In this document: positions 1-7,443 of the stretch, one piece after another | How positions within the stretch are numbered: position 1 is the first letter of the stretch | Layout of the letters: every line of letters starts with the position of its first letter | IMG/VR virus record: IMGVR_UViG_3300028883_000032 | Coordinates: 124,001-188,000 of that record | Reading direction: 5' to 3' (one strand) | Source of the DNA: a virus | DNA: 64,000 nt | The notes under the pieces: generated by a model | What the model saw: only the letters and a program-made list of their open reading frames with translations | What the model was told of the DNA's origin: nothing | Databases searched by the model: none | Made by a program: the position numbers and the translations under genes

Positions 1-28
1 TACTTTGACATAACATTTGAGTTTTAAA

Positions 29-664
29 ATGTATACAATTCCAACAGCACAAGAAGTGGTATTAGCAATTAGAACACGTAAATTTGTCTCATACAATGAG
101 AGTGAACTACCCGATATTTGCTTAGACCTATTAGAGTCCCTTACAGAGGGTAAATTTTACATTATCAAAAATGCAGGAAGTTTCGATGTTCCCGAAATAG
201 AGGACTTGGGGTTTGAAGTTTTCGTGTATCCTGATGGTAACGCTCATATATCGTGTAGAAATCCTCTTCCCGCTAAGAACAGTAATGCTCTTATCACAGC
301 TACCCAACTCCATCTTTATGGTAAGATAATTGGAATACCAAGGGATGTATCAGCCAATCATTCCTATATTTCAGATGATACTAGAGAATATGGGATAAGC
401 GACGAATATTGGCTATATGCCCACGCTTTTTCATCATACATGAGTGAAATTAGAAGTGTGTCAATTCACGGAAGTAAGGAATCTGAGGACATTCTAGAGA
501 ACACAGATCCAGCAAAATTTATATTGGAAGGACAGCGAGGAGAAGAATTCACTGCGGCTGAAACACTAGAAGGGATATTGCCGGGATTGGGTTATACTTA
601 TGAATTTAACAGAAATCCCGCTTATATTACATTATGTATACGATACCATCAAAGACAGAGCTAG
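29..664 (+). CDS. Hypothetical phage protein, MYTIP-start family
   Basis: I do not recognise this protein (211 residues from the ATG at 29; a TTG at 17 is a possible in-frame alternative). The ATG is preferred because the next gene starts with an almost identical peptide, MYTIP, suggesting a shared origin. It is mixed alpha/beta with no membrane segment or signal peptide. The C-terminus ends in a helix-GY-strand arrangement (LGYTYEF...YITLCIRY) similar in shape to the ends of the next two genes. It overlaps the start of the gene at 634, so the two are probably translationally coupled. Confidence 0.6.
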   Translation: MYTIPTAQEVVLAIRTRKFVSYNESELPDICLDLLESLTEGKFYIIKNAGSFDVPEIEDLGFEVFVYPDGNAHISCRNPLPAKNSNALITATQLHLYGKIIGIPRDVSANHSYISDDTREYGISDEYWLYAHAFSSYMSEIRSVSIHGSKESEDILENTDPAKFILEGQRGEEFTAAETLEGILPGLGYTYEFNRNPAYITLCIRYHQRQS

Positions 665-984
665 ATTTAATACACGACATGTGGGATAGAATTGTAGGAA
701 ATAAAGCGGAACATTCCCTTTATAAGCAAAGCATTCGACTTAGAAGCGAAAGAGCCCCAACTCAACAGGAATTAGACGCCGAATACCACCATTTATTAAA
801 TAATATTATTTCCAAGTATTTAAGCACGGATTATGCGGAGGTGTCCGTCGCCCAACATAAAAATCTTAATGCCACACCATTAGGGAGCAGCTTTAATAAG
901 GTAGTGCAGACACTCACTGAATCTGGATTTAAGGTAACCGTTATTGAAGAATCCGACAGAATGCGGATAAAGATTAGGAGATGA
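634..984 (+). CDS. Hypothetical phage protein, MYTIP-start family
   Basis: Unrecognised protein of 116 residues, soluble and rich in charged residues. It starts inside the end of the upstream gene, with the same MYTIP N-terminus. Its last 25 residues (ESGFKVTVIEESDRMRIKI) look like a helix followed by a two-stranded sheet, a layout also seen at the ends of the genes at 986 and 7116. The next gene begins one base after its stop, so this is an operon. No function can be assigned. Confidence 0.65.
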   Translation: MYTIPSKTELDLIHDMWDRIVGNKAEHSLYKQSIRLRSERAPTQQELDAEYHHLLNNIISKYLSTDYAEVSVAQHKNLNATPLGSSFNKVVQTLTESGFKVTVIEESDRMRIKIRR

Positions 985-985
985 C

Positions 986-1414
986 ATGGCAACAAAAAAG
1001 GCAAGTAGTGGTTTAATTCCTACAATGGAAGAGGCTGCCAAAAAGTACGAGATAAACCATCGTATAGTGTTGGAGCAATTTGAAATTTCTTACTTCAACA
1101 GAGTTTACCAAGTAGCCAATGAATTTGTAGAGGAAGTTGTTAAAAAAATAACAGAAGAAATAATGTCTGGAAAATCCACCAGTATTAAAATTACTGCGAG
1201 CGATTTGGGTGAAGCGATAAGGGAAGTCCCGGACGAATATAATAACATCGCCGGTGAGTTAAAAGCAGAAGCCCGAAGAAGAGTTGTTACACCATTTCTT
1301 GAAGCAGGATGGGTTGTAGAACTCGAAGACAGGGATTGGAATCCAGATTTTACTTTAGCCATACTAGAAAAAAGTGCAGAGATACATAAAAGTGGGGACG
1401 AAGGTAGTTCTTAG
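986..1414 (+). CDS. Hypothetical phage protein
   Basis: Unrecognised 142-residue soluble protein, mostly helical and charged. The ATG at 986 has AGGAG (976-980) upstream at good spacing. The C-terminal part (FLEAGWVVELEDRD) resembles the helix-G-aromatic-strand endings of the two genes before it, so the three may be diverged paralogues or share a small fold. The following gene starts 41 bases before this one stops. Confidence 0.65.
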   Translation: MATKKASSGLIPTMEEAAKKYEINHRIVLEQFEISYFNRVYQVANEFVEEVVKKITEEIMSGKSTSIKITASDLGEAIREVPDEYNNIAGELKAEARRRVVTPFLEAGWVVELEDRDWNPDFTLAILEKSAEIHKSGDEGSS

Positions 1415-1643
1415 GTATAAACGGCCCAAGAGTTTACATAAGTTTGAGCCGGGAATTTACACAATAAAAGCTTTCTATACAGCTAGAGGGGATAGAAGGC
1501 GTTGTAAAAATGTCCGTTACCTAAAACTTCAACACCCCGCAACACAAGAAACATTTTGGGCTCCCCATTGGTGTATTTTCATGGGTAGAAATACAGGATT
1601 ATCCATACTCGATGACGCTTTAGCATTTAGGGGGCTGCCTTGA
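1374..1643 (+). CDS. Small basic SH3/KOW-like hypothetical protein
   Basis: A GTG-start ORF of 89 residues overlapping the upstream gene by 41 bases. It is strongly basic (many R and K in residues 5-50) and beta-rich (KVVLRYKR, GIYTIKAFY, VRYLKLQHP), which would fit a small SH3 or KOW-like barrel binding nucleic acid. That is inference from composition only. Its 3' end overlaps by 17 bases the 3' end of a convergent minus-strand gene. Confidence 0.5.
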   Translation: MQRYIKVGTKVVLRYKRPKSLHKFEPGIYTIKAFYTARGDRRRCKNVRYLKLQHPATQETFWAPHWCIFMGRNTGLSILDDALAFRGLP

Positions 1644-2172
1644 GACCAAATGGGGTTGAATTTATAACTCTAGACTCGTCGGCCGGACCAAGGTCGGCGA
1701 GTCCGGAGTTTTGTAATTCACTAAGTCTTTTTAACCCATAATTTGTTTCGTCGGAATACAAGGATGCAAAAGATTCCCCCACATTACCGCAGGATTCCAG
1801 TATCCTATAAAATTGTTTTTGTTTCTTATTTAATTTAATGTCTTTCCATAGTTTAAACCTCGCGTCCCATACTCCTTTTATATCTTTAAACTTGTTTCTC
1901 GTACATAGTATTATTTTCATGTACCTATTTTCCAAACCATGTTTAATAGCAAAAGTAATTTTTATACTACTACCATGCTTTGTAGTATAGAATGGGCCGC
2001 GTATTCCAAAGGAAAGCTTGAACAACAATTTTCCTGCCAGATAATTTACATTCTTACCAACATCATATGGAATGACTACGGTAAGTCCCGCTTCTCCGGA
2101 TTTATATCCGTCAAGACTTGCCAAGCCGCAAGTATAAACTTTCTTAACTTCTAAAACGTCTGTAATCTTCAT
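1627..2172 (-). CDS. Hypothetical protein, isolated minus-strand gene
   Basis: A 181-residue unrecognised protein and the only clear minus-strand gene in the first 29 kb. The N-terminal two thirds is beta-rich with several short hydrophobic strands; residues ~110-150 are basic and helical. No catalytic motif is visible. It has its own promoter (minus strand, 2178-2206), whose -10 box lies only 5 bases from the ATG, so the mRNA could be nearly leaderless. The C-terminal coding region contains a GC-rich hairpin around 1670-1702. Confidence 0.55.
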   Translation of the reverse strand: MKITDVLEVKKVYTCGLASLDGYKSGEAGLTVVIPYDVGKNVNYLAGKLLFKLSFGIRGPFYTTKHGSSIKITFAIKHGLENRYMKIILCTRNKFKDIKGVWDARFKLWKDIKLNKKQKQFYRILESCGNVGESFASLYSDETNYGLKRLSELQNSGLADLGPADESRVINSTPFGLKAAP

Positions 2173-2177
2173 ACCTA

Positions 2178-2206
2178 AATATACACATTTTAAGGCATAA
2201 GATCAA
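2178..2206 (-). promoter_or_regulatory. Promoter for the 1627-2172 gene
   Basis: On the minus strand TTGATC (2201-2206) is followed after exactly 17 bases by TATATT (2178-2183), preceded by TGTG. The same TTGNNN-17-(TGTG)TATATT layout occurs before FmdB, tmRNA, the gene at 36163, the glycosyltransferase and the PAS gene. The ATG starts 5 bases after the -10 box. Confidence 0.65.
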
Positions 2207-2233
2207 GACTAGCGTATTTACGAGGACATCAAA

Positions 2234-2767
2234 ATGCTACTTAGTGAATTTAATGATTTTTGTAAATTGGGATCAACAGTATACATGGACCCCAACAGCC
2301 GATATTGCCCTTCACAAGCTGCAGCACACGAACAAGGACGGGTCTTAAATATCAGAAGTAAGGATGAAATAACCGTTAAATGGCTTGGACATAGCGACAA
2401 TGGCACACACTATTATAGTCATAAGGATTTACTTATTAGTCCTGACGCCGAAGAACTTCTTGTACCATACTTATCTCATGATGAATTCAGGCGACTAAAA
2501 CCGAGAGACAGGGTAGCAATGCACCCTAATAGTAGATATGCCGGTACACAAGCAGCTGCTTTTGAGGAAGGTACAGTAATTAATCACGCCAAGGGTAGTG
2601 CAATTGCAAGCATTAAATGGGACAATGGACATAAAAACGCATACAGTCGGGACGACCTAACTTCTACTACTACCAATACAATATCCACTAACAAGCGTAT
2701 AGAAGAAATTTCTGGGAATTTTCAAAACGCTCTTCAATTTATGGGAGAAATACTATGCCGTATTTAA
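2234..2767 (+). CDS. Two-repeat beta-barrel (SH3/KOW-like) hypothetical protein
   Basis: This 177-residue protein contains an internal duplication: residues ~12-68 and ~92-142 both follow the pattern MxPNSRY..(T/S)QAAA.E.G.V.......I.VKW..G....YS..DL. Each copy looks like a small five-stranded barrel that could bind nucleic acid or protein. The last ~35 residues form a helix. A Shine-Dalgarno-like ACGAGGA lies just upstream of the ATG. It overlaps the next start by 13 bases. The family is not recognised; the duplication is seen directly. Confidence 0.65.
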   Translation: MLLSEFNDFCKLGSTVYMDPNSRYCPSQAAAHEQGRVLNIRSKDEITVKWLGHSDNGTHYYSHKDLLISPDAEELLVPYLSHDEFRRLKPRDRVAMHPNSRYAGTQAAAFEEGTVINHAKGSAIASIKWDNGHKNAYSRDDLTSTTTNTISTNKRIEEISGNFQNALQFMGEILCRI

Positions 2768-3165
2768 AGATAGAAACAATGGATTGTGTTACTCATTCTG
2801 GGTTTGACACTCCCTCTGTGTCTCTTACTGATAAAATGGCTGTTATTTCAACAGCGCACCATTTAAGTGTAACCAGAGATGTTAATCCACACATACCTCG
2901 CAGCATAATATTTCCTCTAACGAAGTTTGTGGATACACATGGGACGGAGGTCGGTCCCCCTGATTCGCCAACACATCGTGAAGGCAATAAAATCTTTATT
3001 GCCCATCAAGACGCATATACAAAAATTTGGTACATGATTTGTGAAAATGGGTCATTTTTCATCGATTCATATGTTCCAGAGAAATTACAAATGTTTACTC
3101 CTGATGAAACAACACAGATGTTTAAAATATGTGAGGAAATCATCGATGCTATTACAATTTCTTGA
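2755..3165 (+). CDS. Hypothetical phage protein
   Basis: Unrecognised soluble protein of 136 residues, start overlapping the previous gene. The middle part looks like beta strands (KIFIAHQDAYTKIWYMICENGSFFIDSY) followed by a C-terminal amphipathic helix. The next gene, a small membrane protein, starts 20 bases before this stop. Confidence 0.6.
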   Translation: MPYLKIETMDCVTHSGFDTPSVSLTDKMAVISTAHHLSVTRDVNPHIPRSIIFPLTKFVDTHGTEVGPPDSPTHREGNKIFIAHQDAYTKIWYMICENGSFFIDSYVPEKLQMFTPDETTQMFKICEEIIDAITIS

Positions 3166-3340
3166 TTGGCTTAAACCACATTTAAAAGATCTGTGGTGGA
3201 AACTATTAGTGGTTATAGCAACATGTCTTGCTATGTTCTTGAGTGTATTGCTTGGATATTGGTCAGTCGCAACCTTCGGATTCGGGGCTATAATAGTTTG
3301 GGTGCTTGTGGTGGTTTGGTTTATTATAATAGTGGACTAA
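3146..3340 (+). CDS. Small two-TM membrane protein
   Basis: The ATG at 3146 gives a 64-residue protein; the longer in-frame extension would overlap the upstream gene almost entirely and is unlikely. Two hydrophobic segments are visible, roughly residues 18-37 and 41-62 (the latter VWVLVVVWFIIIV). A basic/aromatic stretch (WLKPHLKDLWWK) precedes the first. It begins a run of tiny membrane proteins. Function unknown. Confidence 0.5.
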   Translation: MLLQFLDWLKPHLKDLWWKLLVVIATCLAMFLSVLLGYWSVATFGFGAIIVWVLVVVWFIIIVD

Positions 3341-3341
3341 C

Positions 3342-3518
3342 ATGAAAATAATAATTGATACCATAGAGAGTAAACTCGCAAATTGGTCAGCTTGTCTACT
3401 AATAACTGTTTTTATTACAACAGTTGCAATTAGCGCCGTATGTAGTGGGATTCTTCTCTGGATATATATAGTTACCGTGGCTTGTTTAACAGTAATCTTT
3501 ATAGTGATCCGCCAATGA
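3342..3518 (+). CDS. Small two-TM protein with MKIIIDTIE N-terminus
   Basis: This 58-residue ORF starts immediately after the previous stop and begins MKIIIDTIES, then carries two hydrophobic segments (about residues 17-35 and 38-56). The first 27 bases are repeated almost exactly at the starts of the next ORF (3515) and, less exactly, the one at 3613. Stop and next start overlap as ATGA. Probably a tandem duplication of a tiny membrane gene; function unknown. Confidence 0.5.
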   Translation: MKIIIDTIESKLANWSACLLITVFITTVAISAVCSGILLWIYIVTVACLTVIFIVIRQ

Positions 3519-3616
3519 AAATAATAATTGACACCATAGAGCGTGACTTCCAACTATACATATTCGCGGCTGCAATGGGGCTTTTTATAATGCTATTTAA
3601 TAACGATGGCTTATGA
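3515..3616 (+). CDS. Tiny one-TM protein, second MKIIID repeat
   Basis: A 33-residue ORF starting MKIIIDTIERD and containing one hydrophobic segment (AAAMGLFIMLF). Its first 27 bases differ from those of the 3342 ORF at one position. Start overlaps the previous stop (ATGA) and its own stop overlaps the next start, as expected for coupled translation. Confidence 0.4.
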   Translation: MKIIIDTIERDFQLYIFAAAMGLFIMLFNNDGL

Positions 3617-3657
3617 AAATAATCATTGACAGCCAAGAATTCATAAACATACTTTAA
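3613..3657 (+). CDS. Very short third MKIIID repeat ORF
   Basis: Fourteen codons beginning MKIIIDSQE and then a stop. It is either a decayed third copy of the tandem repeat or only a coupling peptide ahead of the nicotinamidase gene, whose ATG follows 6 bases later behind a GGAGTGTGGAG ribosome site. Low confidence that a product accumulates. Confidence 0.25.
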   Translation: MKIIIDSQEFINIL

Positions 3658-3663
3658 AGGAGT

Positions 3664-4542
3664 GTGGAGATGCTTTACGAGCAAGGACCGATAACGGAAC
3701 CAGTTCCCATTAACTTTGGAGCTATGTGGGAAGAATTAAAGCGTAAACCAAAAGTATTAAACCCGAAAGAGTCTACAATTCTTTTGGTAATTGACGCTCA
3801 AAATGGGTTTTGTTTGCCCAAACCTTGGGGACAGTTATACGTTCCGGGAGCGGAAAAAGACTGTGATCGCATTGCCAAGCTTATCCACACCAATGTGGAA
3901 AAGTTTAGCCAAATTGTGGCATCGATGGACAGGCATCTTATTATGGCGGCTTATCACCCGTCATTATGGGAAGATAATCCCGGGTTAAAATTCATACCTA
4001 AAGATAAGATTTTAGAACAAGCACGTAGGGACATACACACTGACCTACCAAGATCGTTGCCAACTCTTTTGGGGACACAGATTGGCATAGAGGGTGGAGT
4101 CATGGTATGGCCGTTTCATTGTTTGGGTATGGATACAAGTTCAGCACTACACCCCGCAGTTTTAGAGGCTATCACTTATTTTGCAATGGCCAAACGTGAA
4201 GAACCAATGTGGATAGAAAAAGGTACAGGTGCCTTTGCTCACCCATATTCCCCATTTCATCCAATTGTTGCTATGAGTAACATTGTTTACGGCCGTATCC
4301 AAGACACAGTTCTAAAAGCAAAGAGAATTGTGGTTGTAGGGGAAGCATCTACCCACTGTGTTCACGATACAATAGCTGACCTAGTTCCGCAACTGGAAGA
4401 AAGCACAGAGCTCATTGTATTAGAAGACTGCATGAGTCCCATACCCGGTTTCGAACAACAATGGGAGGATTTGAAAAATGAAATTTCCGGAAAAACAAGA
4501 GCCAAGGTCATCTTCACCACATCGTCCGTATTGGTTCTTTAA
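3664..4542 (+). CDS. pncA: Nicotinamidase-like cysteine hydrolase
   Basis: A 292-residue isochorismatase-fold hydrolase predicted to convert nicotinamide to nicotinate, the first step of Preiss-Handler NAD+ salvage. The triad is visible: D42 in VIDAQNGF, K184 in WIEKGTG and C230 in GEASTHCVHDT. Candidate metal ligands are D87, H89 and H96, and the nicotinamidase-type WPFHC (147-151) followed by HP (161-162) is present. It is longer than many bacterial PncA proteins (about 200), with an N-terminal extension of ~35 residues. The other three enzymes of the pathway are encoded at 14.1-16.7 kb. Substrate is inferred from the motifs; a related amidohydrolase cannot be excluded. Confidence 0.85.
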   Translation: MEMLYEQGPITEPVPINFGAMWEELKRKPKVLNPKESTILLVIDAQNGFCLPKPWGQLYVPGAEKDCDRIAKLIHTNVEKFSQIVASMDRHLIMAAYHPSLWEDNPGLKFIPKDKILEQARRDIHTDLPRSLPTLLGTQIGIEGGVMVWPFHCLGMDTSSALHPAVLEAITYFAMAKREEPMWIEKGTGAFAHPYSPFHPIVAMSNIVYGRIQDTVLKAKRIVVVGEASTHCVHDTIADLVPQLEESTELIVLEDCMSPIPGFEQQWEDLKNEISGKTRAKVIFTTSSVLVL

Positions 4543-4987
4543 ACCAATATATTCCATCATTCTTGTACTACTAGTAATTTTTTCACTAGTAGTATTTATG
4601 GTAGGAACGCGTTCCCTCAAAGACAAAACAATCGATGGAGTAGTTGTAATACCACACCATCAACCGGAAGGTCAGTATCATTATTCGGTAAGGTATGACA
4701 CACTAATAGCTTTTACTGCCCACGATGACAGTGTAAAAATTGTTTTTGCTACAACATGGCCAGCTGACCTTGATTCCATTTCCCTTAACTCACTCCACCG
4801 ACAGGCAATTATGTCTCTACTGGCGGAGTGTACCCAACACACTAAATATTGGTTTAAAAGCGGAAAAATTTATAAATGTAGTCGGATAGAGCAAGCAACC
4901 AATAGAAGGTTAAAGAAGTTTTGCAAGACACAACACTCTCCTCCTATAATTATTACAGTATTGCGGGCCTATTCTTTAAGCCCATAA
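4478..4987 (+). CDS. Single-pass membrane protein
   Basis: A 169-residue protein with a basic N-terminus, one strong TM segment (about residues 24-44, IYSIILVLLVIFSLVVFMVG) and a ~120-residue soluble domain, probably outside the cytoplasm. The start lies within the end of pncA (overlap 65 bases). The stop is inside a rho-independent terminator stem, so transcription should end here. Not recognised. Confidence 0.55.
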   Translation: MKFPEKQEPRSSSPHRPYWFFKPIYSIILVLLVIFSLVVFMVGTRSLKDKTIDGVVVIPHHQPEGQYHYSVRYDTLIAFTAHDDSVKIVFATTWPADLDSISLNSLHRQAIMSLLAECTQHTKYWFKSGKIYKCSRIEQATNRRLKKFCKTQHSPPIIITVLRAYSLSP

Positions 4988-5002
4988 TCGTGGGCTTTTT
5001 TT
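4978..5002 (+). terminator. Rho-independent terminator
   Basis: Perfect 7-bp stem AAGCCCA/TGGGCTT with loop TAATCG followed by a run of T. It overlaps the last codons of the upstream gene and is followed at 5014 by the recurring GGAATAAGA motif. Confidence 0.85.
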
Positions 5003-5013
5003 ACCTTAAATAC

Positions 5014-5022
5014 GGAATAAGA
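5014..5022 (+). promoter_or_regulatory. GGNATAAGA motif, candidate phage promoter
   Basis: GGAATAAGA directly downstream of a terminator and 34 bases ahead of the PgpA-like gene start. One of eleven exact copies in the window. Confidence 0.45.
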
Positions 5023-5055
5023 AATTATGGTACAAAAAACCGGGAGGTGGGTGTG

Positions 5056-5547
5056 GTGACCGAAATAAAGCCGTGGAAAGTGTGGCTTGTACGTGTAGTA
5101 GGCACTGGTTTTGGTATTGGGTATTTAAGGGGCGCAGGGACAATAGGGAGTGCTGTTGTTTCAGTGGTTTGGTGCCTATTATACCCATTACTTACGGTGT
5201 ATACTCAAATCACCGTATTAGCCTGGTTGGTACTACTAACTGTATTCACGGGGGACACAGCCGAGGAATTATGGGGAGCATGGAATACAAGCCGGGTCAA
5301 CCTTGGTAAATGGACGGGCATGTGGATTGTATTGATGTGCATACCTTATAACATATTCATCTACCTGTTTGCCTTTGCGGTTTTTCGTTGTTTCGACATG
5401 CTAAGAACCCTTCCCCCAACCAAATGGATGAACACCCACCTATCAGCCGGTTTGGGAATACTCTTAACTGATATACTAGCGGCAATATATACTATTATTA
5501 GCGTCAGGGTAAGCATAGCCATTGGCTTTCTTATAATGGGTGGCTAG
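5056..5547 (+). CDS. Phosphatidylglycerophosphatase A-like membrane protein
   Basis: The GTG at 5056 gives 163 residues, near the usual ~165 of PgpA, with GGGAGG (5042-5047) at good spacing; earlier in-frame starts would run through a terminator. PgpA dephosphorylates phosphatidylglycerophosphate in the inner membrane. Family features seen: an N-terminal G-x-G-..GAGTIGS segment, several hydrophobic helices, FRCFDMLRTLPPTKWM and GLGILLTDILAAIY. However, where the family has an acidic pair before VG(M/Q)W, this protein reads NLGKWTGMW, so conserved acidic residues appear lost. It may be inactive or altered. Assignment rests on motif memory. Confidence 0.65.
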   Translation: MTEIKPWKVWLVRVVGTGFGIGYLRGAGTIGSAVVSVVWCLLYPLLTVYTQITVLAWLVLLTVFTGDTAEELWGAWNTSRVNLGKWTGMWIVLMCIPYNIFIYLFAFAVFRCFDMLRTLPPTKWMNTHLSAGLGILLTDILAAIYTIISVRVSIAIGFLIMGG

Positions 5548-5568
5548 TAACCATACTCGGGAGACGTT

Positions 5569-5706
5569 ATGGATAATAATGTTGACGTTGAGAAAGAAGC
5601 AATCCTTTCTCAATTTCAGAATGGTGGGTTAGACCCACTCACGTTTGAAGCGCAGATGGCTCGCCTCGAAGCCAAGCATCGACCATTAGACGAAGATGGT
5701 GAGTAG
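5569..5706 (+). CDS. Small acidic hypothetical protein
   Basis: Forty-five residues from ATG 5569, starting behind GGGAGACGTT. The product is acidic and helical (VEKEAILSQFQ, FEAQMARLEAKHR). No homologue recognised. It is followed directly by a terminator. Confidence 0.5.
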   Translation: MDNNVDVEKEAILSQFQNGGLDPLTFEAQMARLEAKHRPLDEDGE

Positions 5707-5711
5707 CAAAT

Positions 5712-5739
5712 ATCGCCCTTAATCGGGGCGGTATTTTTT
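5712..5739 (+). terminator. Rho-independent terminator
   Basis: Stem ATCGCCC/GGGCGGT (5712-5718 with 5726-5732, one G-T pair) followed by ATTTTTTT. A one-mismatch copy of the GGNATAAGA motif (GGAATATGA) follows immediately at 5741. Confidence 0.75.
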
Positions 5740-5779
5740 TGGAATATGAATATAATAAACAAACTTTAAGGGAATAAAA

Positions 5780-6088
5780 ATGCAAGAAGGCTCACAGTTA
5801 CGTAATAGTGACATGGATACTCCCGACTGTGATATCTCAGAAGATTGGAATCCAACGCCCGTCATTAGTTCTTTTCAGTTTACTTTTACTCAAGACGGCA
5901 ATACACTAGGAACTACTAAAGAATTTGAAACTATCACAATAAAAACTGAGTATCAGATCCCCGGTGAATATCCGTTTTTTGTAATTGAAACAGAGGGATG
6001 GAGTGTAGATTCGGTAAAAGACTTGGAGACCCTGTTTAAAAATTTCCTGCATGTGGTAAAACATGCGATGGGGGAAGATAAAATCTAA
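5780..6088 (+). CDS. Hypothetical phage protein
   Basis: Unrecognised 102-residue acidic soluble protein starting with ATG behind AAGGGAATAAAA. It is beta-rich in the middle (ISSFQFTFTQDG, FETITIKTEYQI), with a C-terminal helix. The adjacent gene follows after 18 bases. Confidence 0.6.
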   Translation: MQEGSQLRNSDMDTPDCDISEDWNPTPVISSFQFTFTQDGNTLGTTKEFETITIKTEYQIPGEYPFFVIETEGWSVDSVKDLETLFKNFLHVVKHAMGEDKI

Positions 6089-6106
6089 AGAGACTTGGAG
6101 GAAATC

Positions 6107-6565
6107 ATGGTAATAATTCTCATATTAATCATCTTAATTTTAGTGGTCTTACTAATTATATCATTAATAGCACATTCAAATACCAAGGAACAGGCAGAGA
6201 TAAACGAACTGAAAAAAGAACAGATAATACAAAACTTGCATGACTTAACAGATAGATATACCAACCTTAAAGTTCCCGACAATCAGGCTTCTCTACTCGG
6301 AAAAAAAATCTTGGTTACGGCCACAGTAATTGGTGAATATGGTGATCCAACAGCAAGGGAGCTCGTCGTTAAAATCAACGGACCTAAAGGGTATAAAGAG
6401 ATAAAACTTAATCAATATGTATTAAGGTATAGGCCAACCATGTATTGTTGTGGTAGTCGGTATCCGGATAAAAGCAACCCAATGGTGTTTGAATATATAG
6501 CATCTGAAAAAATAAGGCCCATCAAAAGCAGTGGGAGCTTTCAACAGGCCCTGGAGGAGGGTTAA
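6107..6565 (+). CDS. Membrane-anchored protein with coiled coil
   Basis: ATG 6107 is chosen because GGAGG (6097-6101) lies 5 bases upstream; a TTG at 6095 is the longer alternative. The 152-residue product has an N-terminal TM segment (residues 2-22, almost all I, L and V), a short coiled coil (~29-52, EQAEINELKKEQIIQNL) and a ~95-residue beta-rich soluble domain with a CC pair. The anchor suggests an envelope role. Family not recognised. Confidence 0.55.
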   Translation: MVIILILIILILVVLLIISLIAHSNTKEQAEINELKKEQIIQNLHDLTDRYTNLKVPDNQASLLGKKILVTATVIGEYGDPTARELVVKINGPKGYKEIKLNQYVLRYRPTMYCCGSRYPDKSNPMVFEYIASEKIRPIKSSGSFQQALEEG

Positions 6566-6584
6566 TTAAGTATACATCAAATAC

Positions 6585-6615
6585 TTGAAAAAATCAAGTA
6601 GGTTGTGTATATTTG
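6585..6615 (+). promoter_or_regulatory. Promoter for the FmdB-like gene
   Basis: TTGAAA (6585-6590), 17-base spacer ending in TGTG, TATATT (6608-6613) then TG, giving TATATTTG. It matches the TTGNNN-17-TATATT layout of five other promoters here. The -35 also lies in a small hairpin ACTTGA/TCAAGT. Confidence 0.65.
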
Positions 6616-6641
6616 TTTATCAACAAGAGGCGCGGTATATA

Positions 6642-6902
6642 ATGCCAACTTATACTTATAAATGTGAAGTTTGTGGGATTGAATCTGACCATTTTCATTC
6701 CATGAATTCAGAACCAGTAAATGTTTGTCCTGTCTGTAAGTCTGAAGGTAAGATGGAGAAATTAATAGGGCATAGCGTTTCTTTCATCTTTAAAGGGCAC
6801 GGTACCCACGACTCGGACAAAAGAATACGAATGCTTCAAGAGGAGGCTGCAAAAGGAAATGATGATCCTGAAAAGGGGTACAATATGACATTTGGAGCTT
6901 AA
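6642..6902 (+). CDS. FmdB-type zinc ribbon protein
   Basis: ATG 6642 gives 86 residues starting MPTYTYKCEVCG, the characteristic beginning of FmdB-family putative regulatory proteins. Two CxxC knuckles (CEVC at residues 8-11 and CPVC at ~33-36) form the zinc ribbon, followed by GKMEKLIG and a Gly/His-rich linker. The function of FmdB proteins in phages is unknown; nucleic acid or protein binding is likely. It has its own promoter at 6585. Confidence 0.75.
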   Translation: MPTYTYKCEVCGIESDHFHSMNSEPVNVCPVCKSEGKMEKLIGHSVSFIFKGHGTHDSDKRIRMLQEEAAKGNDDPEKGYNMTFGA

Positions 6903-6903
6903 T

Positions 6904-7125
6904 ATGCCGTATGTAAATCCAAAATATCCTGAAACCTTCGTCAAACCAAGCAGAGTGCGGAGGTGGAAGCACAGTAGTAAGTTCAGGTTTTGTGAATCTG
7001 AGCCTTACAGACGAAGGGGAGATTTTGATGGAAGAAGTGTCAAATCCTCAGTTACAAGGCAAAAGTGGCCTATGTTATCAAAACCAAAAAGAAACCTGAT
7101 ACCAGAAATAGACAAATGGAATTAA
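6904..7125 (+). CDS. Small basic hypothetical protein
   Basis: ATG 6904 directly follows the FmdB stop and gives 73 residues, very rich in R, K, S and P (VKPSRVRRWKHSSKFRF), with little predicted structure. It could bind nucleic acid. The last codons overlap the next start. Confidence 0.45.
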   Translation: MPYVNPKYPETFVKPSRVRRWKHSSKFRFCESEPYRRRGDFDGRSVKSSVTRQKWPMLSKPKRNLIPEIDKWN

Positions 7126-7406
7126 ACGAAAATCTAAATTTTCCCCTGTTTGAAAATGAGAAAGCTATGTTGGCTAATGGGAGAATAGGGGAAGAACAAA
7201 GACAGTATAATCATATTATGAAATCATGCATACAGGGGTATGATAGAGATATAAGACTAAAAAGCCAGACTATGACGTATGTCCCTATTCCTGATGATTA
7301 TTTTGAAGATGTAGTTTTGAAAGTAAGAGACCATATACGCAAGCAAGGGTGGCACTGTGAGTTGGAATCTGAGCTAGGGGCTGGTCTTATTATTCAAATA
7401 CCATAA
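7116..7406 (+). CDS. Hypothetical phage protein with helix-GW-strand C-terminus
   Basis: ATG 7116 (96 residues) overlaps the previous stop; a GTG at 7065 is an alternative. The C-terminus (VLKVRDHIRKQGWHCELES..GAGLIIQIP) has the same helix, G-aromatic, two-strand layout as the ends of genes 634 and 986. Soluble, function unknown. Confidence 0.55.
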   Translation: MELNENLNFPLFENEKAMLANGRIGEEQRQYNHIMKSCIQGYDRDIRLKSQTMTYVPIPDDYFEDVVLKVRDHIRKQGWHCELESELGAGLIIQIP

Positions 7407-7443
7407 CAAAAATACACACTTAAGTAGCTACCATTGGTTATAT

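Noticed and set aside
4921-5055. Long N-terminal extension of the PgpA-like gene
   Set aside because: It would cross a strong terminator and overlap the previous gene; GTG 5056 has a better ribosome site and gives the normal family length.
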